Assembly (NCBI RefSeq): GCF_001270965.1
Contig: NZ_LGIA01000205.1
Coordinates: forward strand, 1 to 64,000
Origin: Sunxiuqinia dokdonensis
GTDB taxonomy: Bacteria; Bacteroidota; Bacteroidia; Bacteroidales; Prolixibacteraceae
DNA length: 64,000 bases
Direction: 5' to 3'
Position 1 is the first letter of the stretch. Each line of letters starts with the position of its first letter. Under the pieces are notes generated by a model. The model worked only from the letters and a program-made list of their open reading frames with translations, ran no database searches and was not told the DNA's origin. The position numbers were made by a program, and so were the translations under genes. Shown here in pieces: positions 1 through 5,860 of the stretch.

Positions 1-2
1 TA

Positions 3-617
3 CTGTTATCGATTCCAATCTATGGATGTACTGAGAAAGTAGATTCTTATGATGTTTATAATGATGTATTATTACAAGTTATCGGAACAGAACGATATCA
101 TGTGCCTTTTGTAACCATATTTGATTATGACTCAATAACTCAGAAAAAAATATGGAATGATTTTATTGAAGCTAAAAATAGACCTGTCAATAATCGAAGG
201 TTATTTCTGGCAATTTATGACACTTTAGATTTTCATGCTTGGGATTTGGAGAAAGTAAGAGACTTAGCTAATAAGGTTTCTTCTAAGGATAGCATTTTAA
301 TTTATAAGCTTATTAGAGCAAACTCAAAAAAAGAACTAGTTGACCTAAAAAGGATGCCCGTGATTGGAAGATATGAACTCTATCAGGCTACTCACGGAAA
401 AGAGTTAGGTTTGCGAGACTTTTTCAAAGACAATAAAAATCAGTATTCCGAGGTTGGAATGATACGGCTTTCAAATGTCGTTTTTGGCGAAAATAAAGAA
501 ACAGGTTGCTTCTTTTATGAGATTATTGACCCAGGAGGACATGGGCATCCATCTAAAATCATATTTGTTGAGAAAACATTTAATAAGTGGACAATAGCAA
601 GAGAAGATTATTTTTAA
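3..617 (+). CDS. Hypothetical lipoprotein, 5' end cut by the window
   Basis: The reading frame is open from the first bases of the window, so the Met at 102 is probably not the start. The upstream residues read LLSIPIYGC followed by TEKVDSYD, which looks like the end of a lipoprotein signal peptide with the lipidated Cys encoded at 27-29. The mature protein is about 195 residues, polar, with no domain I recognise. The gene is clearly more AT-rich than everything to its right (many AAA, ATT and TTA codons), and a gene-free repeat-rich stretch follows it. Both fit a recently acquired or fast-evolving accessory gene, but this is inference. The function is unknown. Confidence 0.65.
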   Translation: MLSIPIYGCTEKVDSYDVYNDVLLQVIGTERYHVPFVTIFDYDSITQKKIWNDFIEAKNRPVNNRRLFLAIYDTLDFHAWDLEKVRDLANKVSSKDSILIYKLIRANSKKELVDLKRMPVIGRYELYQATHGKELGLRDFFKDNKNQYSEVGMIRLSNVVFGENKETGCFFYEIIDPGGHGHPSKIIFVEKTFNKWTIAREDYF

Positions 618-763
618 AGAAAAAACTGCTTACAATAAATAGGGCTTTAAGCGGCACGAAGTGCCCAGCTTTGAGCCCCGGTTGAACTACAATCCGGAGC
701 GCTGGAGCTTTGCTATGGACTTACCAATTTCTTTTTTGTTTTTTCGGGTTTTCCTTTTCAGGG

Positions 764-792
764 CAGATCCCGATCTTCATCGGGATGACGGC
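764..792. repeat. 29-nt hairpin repeat, copy A
   Basis: CAGATCCCGATCTTCATCGG followed by GATGACGGC. The core TCCCGAT-CTTC-ATCGGGA is a perfect 7-bp stem with a 4-nt loop. It is identical over 29 nt to copy B at 1069-1097. A short, exactly conserved hairpin in a non-coding stretch resembles REP-like interspersed elements. Confidence 0.8.
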
Positions 793-1068
793 TTGCGCTG
801 GAGTCGCTTCAAAAATGGGTGCCTGGCTACTGATCGGATGCCTCGAACTTATTTGATCAGTAAAAACATGTCGGCTTTTTGAACCGATCGCGTTTTCGAT
901 GCCCGCGGCATCGGATGTTTATAGGAACACAGAATCAGGGAGAGATGCGATCCCTGATGGGATCGAACGGCTCGCTTCCTTGCAGCTTTTCTATAAACCT
1001 ATAAATCCGCTGGATTTGAAATTGAAATATCGTTGGGTGACTACGAAGCTTGATCCCTATTTTTCGTA

Positions 1069-1097
1069 CAGATCCCGATCTTCATCGGGATGACGGC
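1069..1097. repeat. 29-nt hairpin repeat, copy B
   Basis: Exact second copy, same orientation, of the element at 764-792, 305 bp downstream. The flanks differ apart from a T-rich stretch just upstream of both copies, so this is a repeated element and not a longer duplication. Confidence 0.8.
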
Positions 1098-1135
1098 CTA
1101 GGTTGATGCCGCCTTAAAAGATGCTGTTGGTTTAT

Positions 1136-1164
1136 TGATCCGATGACCTCAATTCATCGGATCA
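1136..1164. repeat. Long inverted repeat, 11-bp stem
   Basis: TGATCCGATGA (1136-1146) and TCATCGGATCA (1154-1164) pair perfectly around a 7-nt loop, and TTCTTTT follows. It could act as a terminator for plus-strand transcripts or be another repeat relic; the U-tract is imperfect. Confidence 0.55.
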
Positions 1165-1252
1165 TTCTTTTCATGTAGCTTTCAGAAATAAATAACATCG
1201 GAAATTTTGAAGTCGGGTTGATTTAGGCGAATTTCGAACAAAAATTTAAACA

Positions 1253-2044
1253 ATGGATCTACAGCATATTTGCAAAACAATGGAGGCGGTCGCCAAATCG
1301 GCCGGACAGTTTATTCGCGAAGAGCGGTTGAAAATTACCAACGATGATATTGAGCTGAAGGGAAAAGCCAGCCTGGTCACGTACGTCGATAAAAACGCGG
1401 AGAAGATGATTGTGGCCGAATTGGAGAAATTAATTCCGGAAGCGGGATTTATTACCGAAGAAGGAACAGCTACCGAAGATGGCGAAAAACTGAAATGGGT
1501 GATCGATCCGCTGGACGGCACAACCAACTTTATTCATGGAATTTTTCCACATTCGGTTTCCATTGGCTTGATTGATGGTGACGAACCCGTTGCCGGTGTG
1601 GTGTACGAGATAGGGCAGGATGAACTTTTTTCGGCCTGGAAAGGTGGCGGCGCGTGGTTGAACGGAAATCTTATTTCGGTTTCGAAAAGCAGCACCCACG
1701 AAGATGTTTTGCTGGCCACGGGTTTTCCGTACTACAATTTTGAGATGCTGAACGATTACCTGCGTTTGCTGGAGTTTTTCATGATGGAAACGCGCGGCAT
1801 GCGCCGCATGGGATCGGCCGCGGTGGACATGGTTTATGTGGCTTGCGGACGTTTTGATGGTTTTTTCGAGCATGCCCTGCATTCGTGGGACGTGGCTGCC
1901 GGAATTATCATTCTGAAAGAAGCTGGCGGAAAGGTTTGTGACTTTAAGGGAGGCGACAACTATTTGCACGGAAAGGAAATTATCGCATCGAACGAGAATT
2001 ATTTCCCAGCCTTTTTTGAAAAAGTAAATCAGCACCTGGGCTAG
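1253..2044 (+). CDS. suhB: Inositol monophosphatase family protein
   Basis: 263 residues, the usual length for this Mg-dependent phosphatase family (inositol-1-phosphatase/SuhB, related to CysQ and fructose-1,6-bisphosphatases). The metal-binding motifs are present: ITEEG at about 67-71, DPLDGTTNF at 85-93, and SWDVAAG with EAGG near the C-terminus. It is a soluble cytoplasmic enzyme expected to hydrolyse inositol monophosphate or similar sugar phosphates; the true substrate cannot be read from sequence. The ATG at 1253 fits the family N-terminus. A small coiled protein follows 62 bp downstream on the same strand. The symbol is by family likeness. Confidence 0.88.
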   Translation: MDLQHICKTMEAVAKSAGQFIREERLKITNDDIELKGKASLVTYVDKNAEKMIVAELEKLIPEAGFITEEGTATEDGEKLKWVIDPLDGTTNFIHGIFPHSVSIGLIDGDEPVAGVVYEIGQDELFSAWKGGGAWLNGNLISVSKSSTHEDVLLATGFPYYNFEMLNDYLRLLEFFMMETRGMRRMGSAAVDMVYVACGRFDGFFEHALHSWDVAAGIIILKEAGGKVCDFKGGDNYLHGKEIIASNENYFPAFFEKVNQHLG

Positions 2045-2106
2045 TTTTTTTCTGTTGGATGTTGTACAAAGTCGGCCAATAGACTAAATTGCACAAAAAA
2101 GCAACA

Positions 2107-2577
2107 ATGGCTGAAAAAGAAATTGCCCTACTCAAGAAACAGCAAGAAAAGCTGACTGAAAAAAGCTTCGATCTGGAAGCCTGGAAAAACCAGACCACCC
2201 TTTTTCTTCAACGTATTTTTGGTGCAGACCACAACATTGTGAAGATGATTGCCGACTTGAAGTACGATTATTCGAGCTGGACTTTACGCGACGCTACGGG
2301 AAATGAAAAAACCGATGACCCCGTGAAAATGCAGGCTGATGAAATTTTGGAGGCCGCGATTATGGAGCTCGAAAACCTGGGGCTGCCGCAACAGGAATCT
2401 TCGGCCGAAAAAGCGTGGGAATTGATGGAGGAAGAACTAACCGGCAAGCAGTTCAAGGAAATCAAAGCCATCATCGATTCAGGAAAGAAAAACAAACTGG
2501 CCAAAGTGCAGGAAGTGCTGAACCGCTTGGAGAAGGAAAACCTGATCAGCATTCTTTCCCGGATTCTGATTTCATGA
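2107..2577 (+). CDS. Conserved hypothetical coiled-coil protein
   Basis: About 156 residues when started at the ATG at 2107; an in-frame TTG at 2089 is possible but less likely. The first 30 residues are Lys/Glu/Gln-rich and predicted coiled coil (AEKEIALLKKQQEKL). A middle segment with KYDYSSW follows, then a helical, charged C-terminus. There is no signal peptide or membrane segment, so it is likely cytoplasmic. I do not recognise a named domain. It ends 13 bp before the glycosyltransferase start. Confidence 0.65.
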   Translation: MAEKEIALLKKQQEKLTEKSFDLEAWKNQTTLFLQRIFGADHNIVKMIADLKYDYSSWTLRDATGNEKTDDPVKMQADEILEAAIMELENLGLPQQESSAEKAWELMEEELTGKQFKEIKAIIDSGKKNKLAKVQEVLNRLEKENLISILSRILIS

Positions 2578-2578
2578 C

Positions 2579-2586
2579 TATCTTTG
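2579..2586 (+). promoter_or_regulatory. -7 promoter box TATCTTTG before the GT2 gene
   Basis: TATCTTTG matches the Bacteroidetes -7 consensus TAnnTTTG exactly. It ends only 4 nt before the ATG at 2591, so transcription would start on or next to the start codon and give a leaderless message. No clear -33 TTTG is visible. Confidence 0.4.
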
Positions 2587-2590
2587 CGGC

Positions 2591-3619
2591 ATGAATTCAT
2601 CCCGTGTTGCCATTGTTATTCTCAACTGGAACGGCCGAAAGCTGCTCGAACAGTATCTCCCCTCAGTCATTCAGCATAGTCAGGGCGATGATGTTGAGGT
2701 GATTGTTGCCGACAACCAGTCCACTGACGAATCCGTTTCCTTTCTCCGGGAAAACTTTCCGCAGGTAAAAATCTTACAGCTCGATCAGAACTACGGGTTT
2801 GCCAAGGGCTATAACGTGGCCCTTCAACAAATACAAGCGAAGTATTATATTTTACTGAATTCGGATGTGGAGGTAACGTCCAACTGGATCGCTCCGCTGA
2901 TTGACTTGATGGAGCGGGATGAAACCGTGGCGGCAGTTCAACCCAAAGTGTTAAGTTGGCAACGGAAAGATGAGTTTGAGTACGCCGGAGCAGCCGGAGG
3001 TTTTATCGACAAGCTGGGCTATCCGTTTTGTCGCGGACGAATTTTTAATGTGCTGGAGAAAGACGAAGGGCAGTTTGACCAGGTGACAGATATTTTTTGG
3101 GCAACCGGAGCTTGCATGGCCGTTCGGGCCGATTGTTTTCACCAGGCGGGAGGTTTTGATGCCGATTTTTGGGCACACATGGAAGAAATTGATTTGTGCT
3201 GGCGCCTGAAAAACAGAGGCTACAAAATTCAGTTCACCCCTTTCAGCAAAGTTTACCATTTGGGTGGTGGATCGCTGTCGTATGATAATCCGAAGAAATT
3301 ATTTCTGAATTTCCGAAACAGCCTGTGGTTGTTGTACAAAAATCTTCCGAGACACAAGTTTTACAAAGTGATTGTGCTACGGATGCTGCTCGACGGAGTG
3401 GCCGCATTTAAGCTGCTGAGCGAAGGAAACACCGACGGCTTCACGAGCGTCATTCGGGCGCATTGGGCTTTTTACCGATTGCACCGGCAAATTCGCCACA
3501 AACGCGAGGAACTGAAAAAAATGGCGACTCCAATTTGGCCCGATGAAGTGCTGTGTAAAAGCATCATCTGGAAGTTTTACATCGAAGGCAAAAAAACATT
3601 TCGTGAAGTTGAGCAGTAG
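2591..3619 (+). CDS. Glycosyltransferase family 2
   Basis: 342 residues, GT-A fold. The nucleotide-sugar-binding start VAIVILNWNG (6-15) is followed by VADNQSTDES (39-48), the DxD-like NSDVEV (90-95) and EEIDLCWR (198-205), all typical of the rhamnosyltransferase-like branch of GT2 that builds O-antigen or exopolysaccharide. The C-terminal 100 residues are basic and amphipathic and probably associate with the inner membrane. It stands apart from any polysaccharide cluster, so the product cannot be named. The start at 2591 places the conserved beta-strand at the expected distance from the N-terminus. Confidence 0.88.
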   Translation: MNSSRVAIVILNWNGRKLLEQYLPSVIQHSQGDDVEVIVADNQSTDESVSFLRENFPQVKILQLDQNYGFAKGYNVALQQIQAKYYILLNSDVEVTSNWIAPLIDLMERDETVAAVQPKVLSWQRKDEFEYAGAAGGFIDKLGYPFCRGRIFNVLEKDEGQFDQVTDIFWATGACMAVRADCFHQAGGFDADFWAHMEEIDLCWRLKNRGYKIQFTPFSKVYHLGGGSLSYDNPKKLFLNFRNSLWLLYKNLPRHKFYKVIVLRMLLDGVAAFKLLSEGNTDGFTSVIRAHWAFYRLHRQIRHKREELKKMATPIWPDEVLCKSIIWKFYIEGKKTFREVEQ

Positions 3620-3690
3620 AAATCCGTTTGGCTGATCTTCTTCAAGTGATAAATCCTTTGTATCTTGATCAAAATTAATTCGTTCCCGCT

Positions 3691-4656
3691 ATGGCTTTAA
3701 TTCACGCGTACAACATTTATCCTGCATCAAAAAAAGTTGAACCGCTTACAGAAGACCAAATTAACGATTCGATTCCGGAGCACGCGTACCAATGGTTGCA
3801 GTTTGATTTAAATGCGCCGGGCACGCCTGCCTTAATTCATTCGCTCGAAGGCGCCGACGAATTATTTTCCGATGCTTTGCTGAAAGAGGAAACCCGCCCG
3901 CGAATGTCGATTTCAAACGACGACATGCTGTTGATCCTGCGTGGTGTCAACCTGGCCGAAGGAGCCGATCCGGAAGATATGGTTTCGGTCCGCTTGCTGA
4001 TTACAAAGAACCGGATTTTCAGCACCCAGCGACGAAATGTTTTGTCAGTCGACGATGTCATTCAGCAACTTGAAGCAGGAAATCCGCCAAAATCAACCGG
4101 ACACTTCCTGGTTTTTCTTTGTGAGCGATTGGTTTTCCGAATGAGCGATGTGATGGAAGACATTGAAGACCGGTCGGCCGAGATTGAAGAACTGGTGTTG
4201 GACGATGAAGAGCATGATTATCGGAATGAAATTCATAACCTCCGTCGGCAGATCATTCAATTGAAACGATTTTTGGTGCCGGAGCGGGATGCCATGTTGA
4301 AGATTCAACTCGAAAAAACCACTTGGATCAATGTAAAACAACAGCTTCGCTTTCGCGAAATTACTGATCAACTCATACGCTACCTCGAAATGCTGGATGC
4401 CTCGCGCGACATGGGAACCGTAAGCCAGGAAACCCTTTACAACCGTCAGAATGAACAAATGAACAAGCGCATGTATGTGCTAACCATTGTGGCTGCTTTC
4501 TTTTTGCCGCTTGGTTTTTTCACCGGTCTGCTTGGGGTAAACCTGGCCGGCATCCCAAAAGCTGAGAGTCCGTTTGCCTTCGCCGCATTTTTTGTGGTTT
4601 TACTACTGATCGTTGGCTTCCAGTTTTGGCTGTTTAAAAGAAAAAGGTTTTTATAG
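3691..4656 (+). CDS. zntB: CorA/ZntB-family divalent metal transporter
   Basis: 321 residues. A long acidic, helical cytoplasmic domain (1-255) precedes two C-terminal membrane helices (about 261-281 and 296-315) and a basic tail KRKRF. The signature after the first helix is GVN (282-284) where CorA has GMN. The context GVNLAGIP is characteristic of the ZntB branch, which moves Zn(2+), so zinc is favoured over magnesium. The family forms pentamers in the inner membrane. The gene is transcribed alone, followed within 35 bp by a minisatellite. The symbol is by family likeness. Confidence 0.82.
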   Translation: MALIHAYNIYPASKKVEPLTEDQINDSIPEHAYQWLQFDLNAPGTPALIHSLEGADELFSDALLKEETRPRMSISNDDMLLILRGVNLAEGADPEDMVSVRLLITKNRIFSTQRRNVLSVDDVIQQLEAGNPPKSTGHFLVFLCERLVFRMSDVMEDIEDRSAEIEELVLDDEEHDYRNEIHNLRRQIIQLKRFLVPERDAMLKIQLEKTTWINVKQQLRFREITDQLIRYLEMLDASRDMGTVSQETLYNRQNEQMNKRMYVLTIVAAFFLPLGFFTGLLGVNLAGIPKAESPFAFAAFFVVLLLIVGFQFWLFKRKRFL

Positions 4657-4689
4657 GCTGATTCGATTTCGTCGAATTCAAGAAAAATT

Positions 4690-4920
4690 GCAGCACATTA
4701 AGCGGTCGTTGCAGCGCAGTCAGTGGTCGTTGCAGCACTGTAAGTGGTCGTTGCAGTCCTGTCAGCGGTCGTTGCAGCGCTGTAAGTGGTCGTTGTAGTG
4801 CAGTAAGAGGTCGTTGCAGCACTGTAATCAGTCGTTGCAGTCCAGTCAGCAGTCGTTGCAATCCAGTCAGTGGTCGTTGCAGCCCAGTCAGCGGTTGTTG
4901 TAACGCAGTCAGCGGTTGTT
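4690..4920. repeat. 21-bp minisatellite, 11 units
   Basis: Eleven uninterrupted units of exactly 21 bp with the typical form GCAGCxCAGTCAGTGGTCGTT. GTCGTTGC (GTTGTTG in the last units) is the best-kept part and the middle varies. It lies between the convergent zntB and hsp20 genes. Because 21 is a multiple of 3, open frames on both strands give heptapeptide repeats (for example LQRPLTA on the minus strand); I take these as by-products of the repeat. Confidence 0.92.
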
Positions 4921-4975
4921 GTTTAATTGACCGGGCCTAATCTTCTTCTGAATGGAGAACTTTGGTCTTTAGTCA

Positions 4976-5002
4976 ATAAAAAAGCCCCGCATTTGCGAGG
5001 CC
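4976..5002 (-). terminator. Rho-independent terminator of hsp20
   Basis: Read on the minus strand: GCCTCGC, a short loop, GCGGGGC (one mismatch in the stem), then a run of T. It lies 37 bp after the hsp20 stop codon. Confidence 0.7.
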
Positions 5003-5038
5003 TTTCTGCTAACTAAACTAAAACCTAAACCAATAAAC

Positions 5039-5473
5039 TTATGAAATTTCAATCATTCGCGAAGCTTGTTTCTTATATGTTTCCAGCTTCGGAAGTGAGA
5101 TTTTCAGCACACCGTTTTTATGCGTTGCCTTAATCTCGTTGGCATCAACACCTTCCGGGAGGCGGAATGAGCGGCTAAACGATGTGTAATTAAACTCGCT
5201 GAACACCACTTTTTCTCCGTCCTTTTCTTCTTTTGTTTCTTTCTTTTCGGAAGAAACGGTTAGCACATTGTCTTTTAAGTCGACATGGAAATCGCTTTTT
5301 TCCAATCCCGGAGCGGCCACTTCAATTTCAAAATGGTCTTTTTTCTCGTAAACATTCACGGCTGGATTGGAGCTCCATTCTGGCTTCTCAAAAACATCAT
5401 TCCAGAAGTTTCTTCCAAAGAAATCATCGAATAAACCCGGAACATTTCGTTTGTTTCTCATTAATGGTAACAT
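5039..5473 (-). CDS. hsp20: Small heat shock protein, Hsp20/alpha-crystallin family
   Basis: 144 residues, the usual length. An N-terminal arm with Phe-rich LFDDFFGRNFW (14-24) precedes the alpha-crystallin domain (about 36-138), with AAPGLEKSDFHVDL and the closing NGVLKISLPK. It is an ATP-independent cytoplasmic holdase that binds unfolding proteins as an oligomer. The start ATG at 5473 has a strong Shine-Dalgarno sequence (AGGAGG), unusual in this phylum. It stands alone with its own terminator and is divergent from the riboswitch-TonB receptor unit. Heat or stress control is expected from the family but no clear operator is seen. Confidence 0.93.
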   Translation of the reverse strand: MLPLMRNKRNVPGLFDDFFGRNFWNDVFEKPEWSSNPAVNVYEKKDHFEIEVAAPGLEKSDFHVDLKDNVLTVSSEKKETKEEKDGEKVVFSEFNYTSFSRSFRLPEGVDANEIKATHKNGVLKISLPKLETYKKQASRMIEIS

Positions 5474-5481
5474 GGCTAAAT

Positions 5482-5490
5482 CCTCCTATT
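5482..5490 (-). promoter_or_regulatory. Strong ribosome binding site of hsp20
   Basis: Reading the minus strand, AGGAGG stands about 9 nt before the ATG (TAGGAGGATTTAGCCATG). Bacteroidota rarely use such full anti-Shine-Dalgarno pairing, so this site stands out among the genes here. Confidence 0.7.
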
Positions 5491-5704
5491 CTTTTGTTTA
5501 ACTTTTAACGACTACACCTGAGAATAATCAAAGCGTGTACCAAGGCGAATCCTTGCCGATTCTAGTGAAATTTAATCCAGATAAGGAGACAATTTGACTG
5601 GATTGAAGTCAAAATTTCATTGTTTAATTGGTTGATGCTGAAATATTTTCATGTTTTCGAATGGATGTTCCCTAATTTAGAATGCAGGGTGTGCTTTTCT
5701 TTTC

Positions 5705-5712
5705 TAACTTTG
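5705..5712 (+). promoter_or_regulatory. -7 promoter box TAACTTTG before the TPP riboswitch
   Basis: TAACTTTG matches TAnnTTTG. A transcript started about 6 nt downstream would begin exactly at the first stem of the TPP riboswitch, which supports both calls. Confidence 0.55.
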
Positions 5713-5715
5713 CAG

Positions 5716-5812
5716 CGTTGTTTACGCAATGGGGTGTCCAAAAATAAACGGACTGAGATCATACCCAAAGAACCTGATCCGGTTAGTACCGGCGTAGGGA
5801 GGGCGAAAGGAA
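5716..5812 (+). promoter_or_regulatory. TPP (thiamin pyrophosphate) riboswitch, THI element
   Basis: The conserved THI-box parts appear in order: GGGGTGTCC, GGACTGAGATCATACCC, and AACCTGATCCGGTTAGTACC followed by GGCGTAGGGAGG. These make the pyrimidine-sensor CTGAGA loop and the pyrophosphate-sensor helix. The element lies about 50 nt before the ATG of the TonB-dependent receptor. By family knowledge it should lower expression when intracellular TPP is high. No intrinsic terminator is obvious between it and the ATG, so control at translation start is more likely. Confidence 0.95.
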
Positions 5813-5860
5813 TTCAATTCCTACCTCATTGGTTATTTTATTAACCAAAATTATCACAAA

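Larger units (their letters stand above)
618..1252. other. Gene-free palindrome-rich intergenic region
   Basis: About 635 bases without a convincing gene. Two short open frames here run straight through inverted repeats and have no family likeness, so they are not called. The stretch holds at least five hairpins: a 29-nt element present twice (764-792 and 1069-1097), CGATGCC/GGCATCG at 897-913, CGATCCC/GGGATCG at 948-965 and an 11-bp perfect stem at 1136-1164. It looks like accumulated repeat DNA between an AT-rich gene and the suhB-like gene. Confidence 0.6.

Noticed and set aside
661-1093. Two small plus-strand frames in the left intergenic region
   Set aside because: They cross the hairpin repeats, have no family likeness and atypical residue content.
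1430-2035. 201-codon minus-strand frame inside the inositol monophosphatase gene
   Set aside because: Shadow of a gene with all catalytic motifs on the plus strand.
4634-4861. Minus-strand frame coding LQRPLTA repeats
   Set aside because: Entirely a product of the 21-bp minisatellite, with no start signal or non-repeat domain.
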